A DNA stretch of 63,292 nucleotides from Catenovulum agarivorans DS-2 (lineage in GTDB: Bacteria; Pseudomonadota; Gammaproteobacteria; Enterobacterales; Alteromonadaceae): contig NZ_ARZY01000028.1 in NCBI RefSeq assembly GCF_000568405.1, forward strand, positions 1 to 63,292. Direction: 5' to 3'. The notes under the pieces are model-generated. The model did no database searches. It was not told the origin of the DNA and saw nothing but the letters and a program-made list of their open reading frames with translations. Position 1 is the stretch's first letter; each line of letters begins with the position of its first letter. The translations under genes and the position numbers were made by a program. This document shows, one piece after another, positions 36,723-46,750 of this stretch.

Positions 36723-39700
36723 ATGTCTTTTTATTCAATTAAAAATATCGGTTTAACTTTAATTGGTGCGGCGCTGTTGAGTGCCTGTGGCGAAGAAGAA
36801 CTGCCACTTGCAAAAGGCGATGCGCCTATTCCAGACAAAGTTGATTTTAATTTTCATGTAAAACCTATTTTGTCGGACACCTGTTATTTGTGTCATGGGC
36901 CAGACAAACCGAATGCCAAAGCGGGTTTGTCTTTGTCTAATTACCAAGATGCAACCACGCATATAACCGACAACAATTTAGCCGCAATCAAGCCAGGTGA
37001 TCCGCACGCCAGTGAAGCCTTTTTGCGTATGTTGTCGGATGATGAAAGCTATATGATGCCACCAAAATCATCTAACTTAACTTTGTCTAATCGCGAAAAA
37101 GCCATTATCAAAAAGTGGATTGAACAAGGTGCAGAATACAAAAAACATTGGGCGTTAATTAAGCCTGAAAAAACTGCAGAGCCAAAAGTGCAAAACAAGC
37201 AGTGGCCAAACAACAGCATAGACAAATTTATATTGGCTGAGATTGAAGCACAAGGTTTTAAGCCCAATACCCCAGCCGACAAAGAAACATTGTTACGTCG
37301 TATCAGTTTTGATTTAACTGGCCTGCCGCCAAGCATAGATACGATAGATGAGTTTATCGCGGATAACAGTGAAGATGCCTTTGCCAAACAAGTAGAAAAG
37401 CTATTGGCCTCACCTCAATTTGGTGAGCGCATGGCGGTTGAATGGTTAGACATTGCTCGCTACGCCGACACTCACGGTTATAGCACAGACTTTTACCGTG
37501 ATATGTCGCCGTATCGCGATTGGGTAATTGATTCTTTTAACCAAAATCGTCCGTTTGATGAATTTGTCACTTGGCAAATCGCGGGTGATTTATTGCCCAA
37601 CGCCACCACAGAGCAAAAACTCGCTACAGCGTTTAACCGTATTCATGCCCAAAACGGTGAAGGTGGTGTGGTTAATGAAGAATTTAGAGTGGAATACGTA
37701 AAAGACCGAGTGCAAACATTAGGCACAGGTTTATTGGGTTTAACCATGCATTGTGCGCAGTGTCACGACCATAAATACGACCCAATATCCGCAAAAGACT
37801 ATTACTCAACTTTTGCCTTTTTTAACAACATAGATGACTCAGGGCAAATATCCTACGACCCGAACGATATGCCAGTGCCTACTATGTTATTGCCAACTGA
37901 CGAACAACAAAATCGTCAAGCAGAATTGGCAAAACAAATTGCACAGCTTGACCAAATACTAGGTCGATACGACAGCCAACAACAAGGTTTTAATCGCTGG
38001 GTCAAACAAGCCAACAAACAGGTGAAAAAAGCTAAGGGGCAAGATGCACTGCTTGCCTATTATCCTTTTAGCAAAAAAGACAGTGTCGCCAGTATTCAAG
38101 CGGCCAATAATAACAAGCATCAAGGCAAAGTGCTGTTCGGCTCTGAGCTGAATAAAAAAGACGGCCCAAACATGGTGCATGTGTCTGATCAAGGGCATGA
38201 AGCGATAAAACTAAATGGCGACGATGCACTCTACTTCCCTGAAGTTAAGGGTTTTAATCGTGCTAAAAGTTTTACCGTGGCAATTGAAGCTAAAATACCG
38301 TCGGATATTGAAGAAGGTGTGTTATTCCACTACAACAAAGCTGGCATTTTATATAACTTCAAAGGTTTTGATGTAGACATAGACAACAATCATTGGATTG
38401 TGCGCCTAGCCCATACCTATCCTTATAACGCTATCATGTTGCGTTCTAAACAACCGGTACAGCGTGAACAATGGCTCAATGTTGCCATGAGTTACGATGG
38501 TTCATCTAAAGCTGCTGGCGTTACTTTCTATTTAAACGGTCAAGCCGTTGATATGACGGTTGAGCGCGATAATTTATACAAAGACATTGAACACACACGT
38601 AAAGGTGTACTTAAAGAAATTGGTTTAAAAGTAGGTGCGCGCTGGCGTAGCCGTGGTTTACCCAATGCTTTAGTGGATAACTTGCGTGTGTATAGCCGTG
38701 AATTAACTTCAATTGAAATTGCTAACTTGCATGGCGCAAACTACCAAGCTTCAAAAGATGAATTGTTAGCACTATATAACCAAACAGTGAATAAAGACTA
38801 TCAAAACCAGTTAGCCAAATTGACTGATTTGCGTAGCCAACAAAACTCACTCGTTGAAAGCGTGCAAGAAGTAATGGTAATGAAAGAATTACCACAGCCT
38901 CGCCAAGCTTATATTTTAGAACGTGGCAGCTACGCAAGCCTAGGTGAACCAGTACAACCTGGCGTACCCGAGGCGGTTTTACCTTGGAACCCACAATGGC
39001 CAGCCGACCGCAGAGGCTTAGCAAAATGGCTAATGCATGAAGACAATCCATTAGTAGCGCGTGTTGTTATAAACCGTTATTGGCAACTTATGTTTGGCCA
39101 AGGTTTAGTGCGTACCCCTGAAGATTTTGGTAACCAAGGCAAATTACCTACCCACCCAGCACTGCTCGACTGGTTAGCCGTTGAATTTATTCAGTCAGGT
39201 TGGAACGTTAAGCACATGATCAAACTTATGGCGCTGTCGGCAACTTACCAACAATCGTCCATTGCCGATGTGAATAAGCTAGAAAAAGACCCAGAAAATA
39301 CTTTATGGGCTGTTGGGCCAAGCTCACGCCTAACCGCTGAAATGATCCGCGACAACGCACTGGCTGTCAGTGGTTTATTGGTAGACAAAATTGGCGGCGA
39401 AAGTGTTAAACCTTACCAACCAGACGGTATTTGGAAAATGAACAATATGGAATACAAACGTGGTGAAGGTGAAGAATTATATCGCCGCAGCATGTACACC
39501 ATATACAAACGTAGTGCGCCGCCACCCAATATGATGGCATTTGATGCCCCGGGCAGAAGTTACAGCGTTGGGGTTAGGCAAGAAACCAGTACACCATTAC
39601 AAGCGCTGGCACTATTAAACGACCCACAAATGGTAGAGGCTTCACGCGTTTTAGCTGAAAACTTGCTCGCAGACCAAAACGATGCAAATAAAAACAGCGC

Positions 39701-39950
39701 AGAACAAATATTGCCTTTGGTATATCGCAAAATAACTGGCCGTACAGTACCAAAAGCTGAGTTAGCCGTGATTGAACAAATGTACCAAAGCACATTAGCT
39801 GAATATAAAAATAACCCACAAGCAGTTAAAGATTTATTGAGCGTGGGAGATTACGCAACAGCCGACAAAAACAAAACCGCACAGTTAGCCGCGTTAGCTT
39901 CGGTTAGCAATATTTTAATGAACCACGACGCAGCCGTGATTAAACGATAA
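36723..39950 (+). CDS. Planctomycete-type cytochrome lipoprotein (PSCyt1-DUF1549-LamG-DUF1553)
   Basis: 1075 residues from the ATG at 36723, which begins a lipoprotein signal (LLSACGEEE); an in-frame start 24 codons earlier is less likely because it would read back into the preceding gene. Order of domains: PSCyt1 cytochrome with CYLCH near residue 50; DUF1549 (WPNNSIDKFILAEIE to about 400), which also contains a second heme motif, CAQCH; a LamG/concanavalin-like insert at about 460-680; and DUF1553 (WPADRRGLAKWLM to near the end, with RVVINRYWQLMFGQGLV). DUF1549/DUF1553 proteins are abundant in Planctomycetes, with no settled function. Two hemes plus a carbohydrate-binding-like fold suggest redox chemistry on a polymer or sugar. 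Confidence 0.88.
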   Translation: MSFYSIKNIGLTLIGAALLSACGEEELPLAKGDAPIPDKVDFNFHVKPILSDTCYLCHGPDKPNAKAGLSLSNYQDATTHITDNNLAAIKPGDPHASEAFLRMLSDDESYMMPPKSSNLTLSNREKAIIKKWIEQGAEYKKHWALIKPEKTAEPKVQNKQWPNNSIDKFILAEIEAQGFKPNTPADKETLLRRISFDLTGLPPSIDTIDEFIADNSEDAFAKQVEKLLASPQFGERMAVEWLDIARYADTHGYSTDFYRDMSPYRDWVIDSFNQNRPFDEFVTWQIAGDLLPNATTEQKLATAFNRIHAQNGEGGVVNEEFRVEYVKDRVQTLGTGLLGLTMHCAQCHDHKYDPISAKDYYSTFAFFNNIDDSGQISYDPNDMPVPTMLLPTDEQQNRQAELAKQIAQLDQILGRYDSQQQGFNRWVKQANKQVKKAKGQDALLAYYPFSKKDSVASIQAANNNKHQGKVLFGSELNKKDGPNMVHVSDQGHEAIKLNGDDALYFPEVKGFNRAKSFTVAIEAKIPSDIEEGVLFHYNKAGILYNFKGFDVDIDNNHWIVRLAHTYPYNAIMLRSKQPVQREQWLNVAMSYDGSSKAAGVTFYLNGQAVDMTVERDNLYKDIEHTRKGVLKEIGLKVGARWRSRGLPNALVDNLRVYSRELTSIEIANLHGANYQASKDELLALYNQTVNKDYQNQLAKLTDLRSQQNSLVESVQEVMVMKELPQPRQAYILERGSYASLGEPVQPGVPEAVLPWNPQWPADRRGLAKWLMHEDNPLVARVVINRYWQLMFGQGLVRTPEDFGNQGKLPTHPALLDWLAVEFIQSGWNVKHMIKLMALSATYQQSSIADVNKLEKDPENTLWAVGPSSRLTAEMIRDNALAVSGLLVDKIGGESVKPYQPDGIWKMNNMEYKRGEGEELYRRSMYTIYKRSAPPPNMMAFDAPGRSYSVGVRQETSTPLQALALLNDPQMVEASRVLAENLLADQNDANKNSAEQILPLVYRKITGRTVPKAELAVIEQMYQSTLAEYKNNPQAVKDLLSVGDYATADKNKTAQLAALASVSNILMNHDAAVIKR

Positions 39951-39968
39951 GAATAGGTAGGTATCACT

Positions 39969-41405
39969 ATGGATCGTAGACATTTTTTAAAAAATCTCGC
40001 CACGGGTGCAGGCGCAGGTGCAATGGCTAGCATGGCAGGTATTCCAAACCTTGCCATGGCCAAAGACTTATCACCCATAATGCAAAACACTGAGTTAAAC
40101 GGCATTTTGGGCAAGCCACATAAACCGGCTAAAGCAAAACGTGTAATTTATTTGTTTCAGTCTGGCGGGCCTTCTCAGCTTGAAACCTTTGACTACAAAC
40201 CAGAGCTGACTAAACGTTTTGGTCAAGAATTACCGGCAGAAGTGCGTGGCGACCAAGTATTAACAGGTATGAGTGCACAACAAAGCTCATTTCCAATGGT
40301 CGGCAGTATTTTCGACTTTAAGCAACATGGCGAAAGTGGTGCTTGGGTTAGTGACGTATTGCCACATACCGCCAAAATTGTTGATGAGTTATGTATTGTA
40401 AAATCAATGCATACAGATGCAATTAACCACGACCCTGCAATCACCTTTTTGCAAACGGGATTCCCAATTGCAGGCCGACCGAGTATTGGTGCTTGGATGA
40501 GTTACGCACTGGGCTCAGACAATCCTAACTTACCACCTTTTATTGTAATGGTTTCGAGCAATTCAGGTGGGCAACCTTTATATGCGCGTTTATGGGGGAA
40601 TGGCTTTTTACCTTCTATTCACCAAGGTGTGCAATTTAGAGGTGGCGCAGAGCCAGTGTTATACCTAAATAACCCACAAGGTGTTTCTAGCGCCAGTCGC
40701 CGTGAATTATTTAATCACTTTAAAAAGCTGCAAGATTTACAATACCAACAATGGCAAGACCAAGAAATTCAGTCACGCATGGCGCAATACGACATGGCTG
40801 AGCGTATGCAAGCCTCAGTGCCAGATGCCACTGATTTATCTGACGAGCCAGACTGGGTATTTGATATGTACGGGCCAGATGCACGCAAACCCGGTACCTA
40901 TGCTGCTAACTGTTTATTGGCTCGGCGTTTGGCTGAACGCAACGTTAAATTTATTCAGTTATATCACCAAGGTTGGGATCACCACGCCAACCTCCCGGGT
41001 GGTATGAAAGGCAATTGCGCCAAAACCGACCAAGCATCTGCTGCATTGGTCATGGACTTAAAACAACGTGGTTTGTTAGATGATACTTTAGTGGTTTGGG
41101 GCGGCGAATTTGGCCGTACCAATTATTCGCAAGGTAAATTAACTCAAGGGAATTATGGCCGCGACCACCACCCAGGCTGTTTTACCATGTGGATGGCTGG
41201 TGGCGGGGTTAAACCTGGCGTATATGGTGAAACCGATGAGTTTGGCTACAACATAGTTAAAGACCCAGTGCACGTACACGACTTCCAAGCAACCTTAATG
41301 CACTTAATGGGCGTCGACCACGAAAAGCTCACCTACAAATACCAAGGCCGCCGCTTTAGATTAACCGATGTTCATGGGCATATAGTTAAGGATATCTTGG
41401 CTTAA
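39969..41405 (+). CDS. DUF1501 family exported protein
   Basis: 478 residues with a Tat signal (MDRRHFLKNLATGAGAG). DUF1501 belongs to the alkaline phosphatase/sulfatase-like fold. Visible landmarks are LFQSGGPSQLETFDYKP near residue 60, VKSMHTDAINHDP near 140, FIQLYHQGWDHHANL near 320, VVWGGEFGRTNYSQ near 370 and GRDHHPGCFTMWMAGGG near 395, giving several His/Asp candidates for metal binding. There is no CxPxR formylglycine motif. DUF1501 genes almost always follow DUF1553 genes, as here. The reaction is unknown. Confidence 0.88.
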   Translation: MDRRHFLKNLATGAGAGAMASMAGIPNLAMAKDLSPIMQNTELNGILGKPHKPAKAKRVIYLFQSGGPSQLETFDYKPELTKRFGQELPAEVRGDQVLTGMSAQQSSFPMVGSIFDFKQHGESGAWVSDVLPHTAKIVDELCIVKSMHTDAINHDPAITFLQTGFPIAGRPSIGAWMSYALGSDNPNLPPFIVMVSSNSGGQPLYARLWGNGFLPSIHQGVQFRGGAEPVLYLNNPQGVSSASRRELFNHFKKLQDLQYQQWQDQEIQSRMAQYDMAERMQASVPDATDLSDEPDWVFDMYGPDARKPGTYAANCLLARRLAERNVKFIQLYHQGWDHHANLPGGMKGNCAKTDQASAALVMDLKQRGLLDDTLVVWGGEFGRTNYSQGKLTQGNYGRDHHPGCFTMWMAGGGVKPGVYGETDEFGYNIVKDPVHVHDFQATLMHLMGVDHEKLTYKYQGRRFRLTDVHGHIVKDILA

Positions 41406-41421
41406 AAATCCAGTAAAATTA

Positions 41422-41443
41422 GGCACTCAAACAATTGAGCGCC
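41422..41443. terminator. Short hairpin between convergent genes
   Basis: GGCACTCAA / TTGAGCGCC around a four-base loop (one mismatch pair), just after the DUF1501 stop and overlapping the end of the opposite-strand gene, with a T-rich run before and after. Confidence 0.5.
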
Positions 41444-42332
41444 TTCTCTTTCGGTGTAAAAGAATCCCCACAAAAGCACTTATCAGCAAAGCAAATGTTG
41501 ATGGCTCAGGTACGGGTCGAGCTTGAGCCAATTCAGTGATATCAAGTGACAAGGCTACATTAGAAATATAACCATCTTCAGCGGAGTTGTAGTTCCACCT
41601 ATATCCGGTTCCACCCGCCACAAAGAAGCGACCGTTTTCCCATAATGATGAATAGTAATTTTCTAAATCAAAGGCGTCCCAAGTAAAACTATCTGTAGTT
41701 GCAACACCATAATCTATATAACGGTCTACTACTTCAGTATAGGTTGTTTCATAGACGTCTTCTGTTTTATTGCAATAATAACGAGTGCCATTGGGTCGAA
41801 TACATTGTCCGCCAATTCTCTGCACACCTAGATGTTCAGTTGTTTCAGTTCCTTCAACAACATAATCATTGGTAATTGTCGACTGTGTTTGAGTGTAGTG
41901 AGTGTAACCACCTACTCTGATGCTCAAGCGGTCTTTCTCGATTGACTCATAAGTTTTATCTGTCACATCAGTGATAGTTCGATTCCAGCTAGTCCAATAG
42001 CGGTGACAGCCGAAAATACCGTTACAGCGCTTTTTTTCTTCTATTGTCCATCCTGAAACATCAGAATAACTATCATCTGATATAAACTCATACTCTTCGC
42101 TATCATTAGCATCATCGCTAATCGTCCAAGACAAAGTCAGAGAGTTAAATGAATACTTTGAACTAAAATCACTACCCAAAGCTTTCTTCAGATCAAAGGT
42201 ATGAGTATAGTAGTTATGCTCTCCGTCAATATAAACTGGGCTTAAATTTTTTGTATCTGTTAGTGTAATAATAGCAGCCTGTGCGTACACAGGTAATATC
42301 AAAAGGAATAGTGTCCAGCGTAAACTCTTCAT
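41427..42332 (-). CDS. PEP-CTERM surface protein of unknown function
   Basis: 301 residues: signal peptide about 1-19, then a beta-rich body with many Tyr and Thr, a short Cys-rich patch (RCNGIFGCHR) and another (GGQCIRPNGTRYYC), and the PEP-CTERM tail (VPEPSTFALLI, hydrophobic stretch, HRKRRR). PEP-CTERM tails direct export, cleavage and surface or matrix attachment through an exosortase. The body does not look like a cohesin. It is divergent from a LuxR-family regulator, which may control it. Confidence 0.8.
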   Translation of the reverse strand: MKSLRWTLFLLILPVYAQAAIITLTDTKNLSPVYIDGEHNYYTHTFDLKKALGSDFSSKYSFNSLTLSWTISDDANDSEEYEFISDDSYSDVSGWTIEEKKRCNGIFGCHRYWTSWNRTITDVTDKTYESIEKDRLSIRVGGYTHYTQTQSTITNDYVVEGTETTEHLGVQRIGGQCIRPNGTRYYCNKTEDVYETTYTEVVDRYIDYGVATTDSFTWDAFDLENYYSSLWENGRFFVAGGTGYRWNYNSAEDGYISNVALSLDITELAQARPVPEPSTFALLISAFVGILLHRKRRRSIV

Positions 42333-42585
42333 GTTAAAGCTCCATCATCAAGTTATCCAAGGACTAATTTAAACTTGATAAAAAATTGGAAAATAAAATT
42401 AATGCGCAAAAGTGTATCAAGTTTGACCACATCCCTTAACTAGCAGAAGTGCTAGTCTATCGTTTACAAACAAGCCTAACGTTGCTGATGCTTGGCGGTT
42501 TTACAATATTTGAGACCAGCGAGCACTGTGGTATATTGGCTGTATTTATACGAAAAAGATTAAATAAATTGACCTTGGCCAATTC

Positions 42586-43368
42586 ATGAATCATCAATCA
42601 ACACTCAATTTTCACCAAGACCTAGAACAACTATTAAAGTCGAAAAGTGAAATAGACAGCAGAAAAATCCTGTTTGACTGTCTAGCCAAGAGAGCTGTAG
42701 CTGGATGTACGTTTCTATTTATGCAACGTTCGCCGTATAAACTAATATCATTGGATGAGGTTTGGTCAAATGATTTGTCTGGAGAGCTAGTATCTGTTTC
42801 AACTTTTGAGGTTTGCGAAAAGGTTATCCAACATACGCCTAACTGGCTATCTAATTGGATTTCTCGCCGCGAAAATCCAATTAGCTTTGGGCAGGTACTT
42901 CGATTTATACCATTTACTGGCAATCGTTTTTTAGAGCACACAGGCGTTGAAAAGGCTAAACCTCTAAAAGATATTTTGTTTATCCCCTCATGTCATGCTG
43001 AAACCAATGCGATTCTTATAATAGGACTTCACGAATACCCAAACGAAATCGTAAAACAAGAGCTGATTTCTTTATCTCTGTCTTATATCACCAAATGGCT
43101 TGTTGATTTTAAACAAGGAACGTTTTTACAAAACGAGCTCAAGATAAAAAACATCGAACTAACCAAAAGAGAAACCGAGTGCCTGCAATGGCTGATCGCT
43201 GGTAAAACCTTGCAAGAAACCGCTACTATACTCAGTATGAGTTATGCAAACGTGCGATACCATGTCAATAAAGCAAAAGATCGCAATGGTTATGCCAATA
43301 CCAAACAATTAATGGCCCACGCATCAATTGAATTAAAATTGTCGCCGCTAGGACCTGAGAGAAGTTAG
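42586..43368 (+). CDS. LuxR family transcriptional regulator
   Basis: 260 residues. The C-terminal helix-turn-helix is clear (LTKRETECLQWLIAGKT, then SYANVRYHVNKAKDR, residues about 185-245). The N-terminal ~170 residues (ISRRENPISFGQVLRF, then AETNAILIIGLHEYP) have the general layout of autoinducer-binding LuxR proteins, but I cannot confirm the acyl-homoserine-lactone pocket. It sits between a PEP-CTERM gene and a chemoreceptor. No luxI is present; the only related fold in the window is the PEP-CTERM acyltransferase at 1.7 kb. Confidence 0.85.
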   Translation: MNHQSTLNFHQDLEQLLKSKSEIDSRKILFDCLAKRAVAGCTFLFMQRSPYKLISLDEVWSNDLSGELVSVSTFEVCEKVIQHTPNWLSNWISRRENPISFGQVLRFIPFTGNRFLEHTGVEKAKPLKDILFIPSCHAETNAILIIGLHEYPNEIVKQELISLSLSYITKWLVDFKQGTFLQNELKIKNIELTKRETECLQWLIAGKTLQETATILSMSYANVRYHVNKAKDRNGYANTKQLMAHASIELKLSPLGPERS

Positions 43369-43408
43369 CTAATACAGCTAATAATTACCATTGCAGATTC
43401 ACAATATA

Positions 43409-45472
43409 CTATCGCGCCAACTGAAACTCATTTATATAACTTTGTAATTGCACTGAGCTGTCGCCCAAACTAGAGGTTGACTCTACAGTTGTATTTGCAT
43501 GTGCTGTTACTTTTTCAGCGTCGTCACGAATGGCTAAAATACGTTGATTAATTTCGTTAGACACACAGGTTTGTTCTTCTGATGCTGTGGCTATTTGCAC
43601 TGCCATTTGCATAATATTGTCGAGCTCTGCTTTCATAACATCAAAGGCTGACGAGCTTTCAATAACCACTTCAACGGCTTTATGTCCTTCTTGCTGCAAC
43701 GTAACCATTTTGCTAGAAGCTGCTTCTGCGCCTGCTAATAAAGATTCAATTTGATTACGAATTTGTTCGGTCGACTCTTGGGTGCGCCCAGCCAATGATC
43801 TAACTTCGTCGGCCACCACAGAAAACCCTCGACCTTGTTCGCCCGCTCGTGCCGCTTCAATAGCCGCATTGAGTGCTAATAAGTTAATTTGTTCAGCAAT
43901 GCCTTGAATAACATTGAGTATGCTGCTGATATGGCTGGCTTCTTCATTTAATGCATTCACCACTTCACTGGTTGTGCCTAGCTCATGGGTTAAGCTTTCC
44001 ATCATTTGGCGGCTCAGTTCGGCTTTTTCAGCACTTTGCACTGAAACTTGATGAGCATTTTCCACAGCTGATGATGTTTGCTGCGCCATAGATGAAACCT
44101 CTTCTATGGTAGCTGTCATTTCATTTACGGCAACCGCCACACTGTCGGTTGCTTGTAACTGGCTGGCTGATAAAGTGAGTGACTGATTCATGGCTTCGGC
44201 TACTTGGCCGCTAGTGCTATCAATGCTGGTTGCTTGGTTTTTCACCCCAGTAAGTGTGCTATTAAAATTTTCAAGCAAATTATTGAAGGCGAAAACAAGC
44301 GCGGCTAATTCATCTTTACCTGTGTACTGAATTTGCCTTTGCATATCTTTGTCTTTAGCGATAATTGAAAACTCACTCACCATAGCTTTAAGTGGTTTGG
44401 CTACACTATAAATTATCGCAAACGAAACTAAACATATAACAATAATTAAACCAACAATTAAAACCCATGTATGCATAACCGCATCGTTAGCTTGAGCGAC
44501 TCGAACTTCTTTTAACTCGGCGATTTTGGTTAGCATAAACTCGGCAACGTCTTGGTAAGATGCAGCTAAGCCTTCCGTATTGGTTTTCCATTCGTCCGCA
44601 CTAACTTGCCAAGGCTTACCAATTTTGTCAGCGGCATTTCTAATTTTGCGGTAGTTGGCAAAAGCCAATTTATTCTCTTTAGAGTTTTTAAGTTTAGAAT
44701 TGTAGAAATCTCTCAATTCTTTATCGGCAAACTTTTCAAATTGATATTCAGCCCGCACCAACTGTGCATCTAGGCTAGCAATAGTACCGTATAAGTGTAC
44801 GAATAGGTTGCTTCCAATTGCTGTATCAACAGCACCACTGATGGCAATAGACAGTTCAATTGAATAAACTAAGCTGCTAAATGCATTAGCTAATTTACCT
44901 AATTCTTTATCACTAGTACTTATCTGTAACGACGTATCTAACGAATACAGCAGCGATTTGATCATTCTGCCATATTCTTCTAAAACCCAAATTGGTCGTT
45001 TGAATTTTTTTGCAAGCTCAGCGTTTTCACTTTTAAGCCGTTTACTTGCCACCTCTCTAACCAAGGTAAACTGTTCTAGATTAAACAATGCCGCTTTAAC
45101 TTGCTGAGCGAGTTGAGGTAAACGCTGTAACTTGGCGTCATTTGCTTGGAGGAAGCTAATAAACTTTTGTTGTGATTGAATTGCACGCTTGCGTGCTTGT
45201 TCTGCGTCTTGTTTATACTCGCGACCAACTGGATGATCAGGGGTACCAGGGCCTAAATACAGGCGAGTTAATTCTCTTTCTTGCTGTAGATGACTTATAA
45301 GTGGTGACACTAGTTGAACAAAGTCGAGGGCAAATTCTACATCTTGCATATTGCTTTGTACTTGTTTTGCTTGATTTAGCCGCTCCATGCAAAGCGTAAG
45401 CACAACAATTAACGGAATTAGTACAAGTAAGATAATGCGAGTTTGTATTTTAATATTGTTTAGCCACTTCAT
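43409..45472 (-). CDS. Methyl-accepting chemotaxis protein with a NIT-type sensor domain
   Basis: 687 residues. Transmembrane helices at about 12-28 and 330-355 enclose a large helical periplasmic domain (about 40-320) of the NIT (nitrate/nitrite-sensing-like) type, marked by [24 protein letters not shown] follows (about 356-410), then the signalling domain with the hairpin-tip motif [19 protein letters not shown] and methylation-helix repeats. A canonical transmembrane chemoreceptor. Its ligand could be a nitrogen oxide or another small anion. Confidence 0.93.
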   Translation of the reverse strand: MKWLNNIKIQTRIILLVLIPLIVVLTLCMERLNQAKQVQSNMQDVEFALDFVQLVSPLISHLQQERELTRLYLGPGTPDHPVGREYKQDAEQARKRAIQSQQKFISFLQANDAKLQRLPQLAQQVKAALFNLEQFTLVREVASKRLKSENAELAKKFKRPIWVLEEYGRMIKSLLYSLDTSLQISTSDKELGKLANAFSSLVYSIELSIAISGAVDTAIGSNLFVHLYGTIASLDAQLVRAEYQFEKFADKELRDFYNSKLKNSKENKLAFANYRKIRNAADKIGKPWQVSADEWKTNTEGLAASYQDVAEFMLTKIAELKEVRVAQANDAVMHTWVLIVGLIIVICLVSFAIIYSVAKPLKAMVSEFSIIAKDKDMQRQIQYTGKDELAALVFAFNNLLENFNSTLTGVKNQATSIDSTSGQVAEAMNQSLTLSASQLQATDSVAVAVNEMTATIEEVSSMAQQTSSAVENAHQVSVQSAEKAELSRQMMESLTHELGTTSEVVNALNEEASHISSILNVIQGIAEQINLLALNAAIEAARAGEQGRGFSVVADEVRSLAGRTQESTEQIRNQIESLLAGAEAASSKMVTLQQEGHKAVEVVIESSSAFDVMKAELDNIMQMAVQIATASEEQTCVSNEINQRILAIRDDAEKVTAHANTTVESTSSLGDSSVQLQSYINEFQLAR

Positions 45473-45560
45473 TTTTAGTTTGCCTTGTTGTGCTCATCCC
45501 TGGGATTTGATGTTTATATATAAATACATGTTTTTATTTAATGCAAAACAACAAAAAAAT

Positions 45561-45585
45561 GGATAACTGAAAATTCAAGTTATCC
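45561..45585 (-). terminator. Terminator of the GH16 gene at 45.6 kb
   Basis: Stem GGATAACT / AGTTATCC (extended by flanking AT pairs), followed on the minus strand by a run of seven T, about 43 bases after the GH16 stop. Confidence 0.75.
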
Positions 45586-45627
45586 ATACGTTTTGATTCC
45601 CGCTTATACTCAAGCTAAATCAGTGAA

Positions 45628-46494
45628 TTAATTCCATACACGGAAGTAATCAACATAATAGAAAGAGCGTTGTTGTGCGGGCTCGTTATCACCCGTTTGC
45701 CAGTCGTATACTAAAATATCTAAAATAACTGGCATTTCTTTGTCACCTGGATAACTCGCCGCAGGTACAGAGCTTTTCCATATGGTGCGAACATTTACGC
45801 CGTCTACATAAAAGTGAATGCCACCTGGCTCGCGTAAAACACCATATGTGTGCCAATCAGTTACGACCCCATTGTTTGGCATATCAACAGGCGATTCGTA
45901 ATAGTTAATCTGGTCTTGATTACCGTCTTCTGGTGTCCATACAAAATGGTGAATATTACTTTTGAATTTTTTATGGCTATTCCATGGTTGATATGGAAAA
46001 TGCTCATATACATCTATTTCAAACTGCTCACCATTGGCTGGATTACGGTTAAAAAACCAAAAACTACTGGCAATATTGTTAGTCGCGGCTTTTGCTCTTA
46101 CTTCAAAATAGCCATATTTAAAAGTGCGGTCTTTTGACGAGGCAATACCGGTTGAGTGTTTGTCACCTACTTGATTGCCAGGGCGTGCTTCCAATACTAA
46201 GTTGCCATTATGTGTGTAGGCAAAATTACCATTGTAGGTAAAGCTATTGTTGCCCAACCAACCCGTTGGGTGAAATCTATTCCATTTACTTGGATCAGGC
46301 GTTTGCCAATTGCCTGGCTGATTAAACTCGTCACTCACTGCCGAGTTAAATTGCCAGTTGTGTTGATTTTTAATCCAGTTACCTGTGCCGTCTAACCAAG
46401 GTGTTGGATTAGCACTAGCTTGCATTGAACATAGCGACATATATCCAACTGCGGCTAAGCTAGCCAACTTGTTAAATAGTTTTGTGTGACTCAT
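45628..46494 (-). CDS. GH16 beta-agarase/porphyranase-type enzyme
   Basis: 288 residues from the ATG at 46494, preceded by AAAGGAAAG as ribosome site; an upstream in-frame start is less likely. Signal peptide about 1-28 (ending ASA-NP). Jelly-roll GH16 catalytic domain with the ExDxxE centre at Glu159, Asp161 and Glu164 (FEIDVYEH); Glu159 nucleophile and Glu164 acid/base by family rule. GYFEVRAKA and DWHTYGV, then HFYVDGV, are standard. Single domain, secreted; endo-hydrolysis of a red-algal galactan (agar or porphyran) is likely from the YxxH-type substrate cleft and from neighbouring GH86 and GH117, but the exact subfamily needs a tree. Confidence 0.85.
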   Translation of the reverse strand: MSHTKLFNKLASLAAVGYMSLCSMQASANPTPWLDGTGNWIKNQHNWQFNSAVSDEFNQPGNWQTPDPSKWNRFHPTGWLGNNSFTYNGNFAYTHNGNLVLEARPGNQVGDKHSTGIASSKDRTFKYGYFEVRAKAATNNIASSFWFFNRNPANGEQFEIDVYEHFPYQPWNSHKKFKSNIHHFVWTPEDGNQDQINYYESPVDMPNNGVVTDWHTYGVLREPGGIHFYVDGVNVRTIWKSSVPAASYPGDKEMPVILDILVYDWQTGDNEPAQQRSFYYVDYFRVWN

Positions 46495-46691
46495 TTTCTT
46501 TCCTTTGTGTGGTTTGTGTATTTTTCCAGCTTTGAGTTTAGATATAAACCCCATAGTTAATATGCGACATTTTATTTGAATTGTAAAGTTTAAATTTAAA
46601 AAATTAACTTTTTTTTAACGAGGAACTGTTTCGACAAATTCAGATGAACCGAAAATATGGATAACACTTGGGGTAGAAATTGCTGGATAAA

Positions 46692-46718
46692 AATTTGGCA
46701 GGGAATACCTGCCAAATT
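46692..46718 (-). terminator. Terminator of the broken lipoprotein gene
   Basis: Perfect 11-bp stem AATTTGGCAGG / CCTGCCAAATT with a five-base loop and an AT-rich tail, about 33 bases after the stop. Confidence 0.75.
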
Positions 46719-46750
46719 AAAAAAAATATTAATAACAAATAAAGATAAAC

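Noticed and set aside
39969-41405. DUF1501 protein as an active formylglycine sulfatase
   Set aside because: The fold is related, but no C/SxPxR motif is present, so it cannot be a classical S1 sulfatase.
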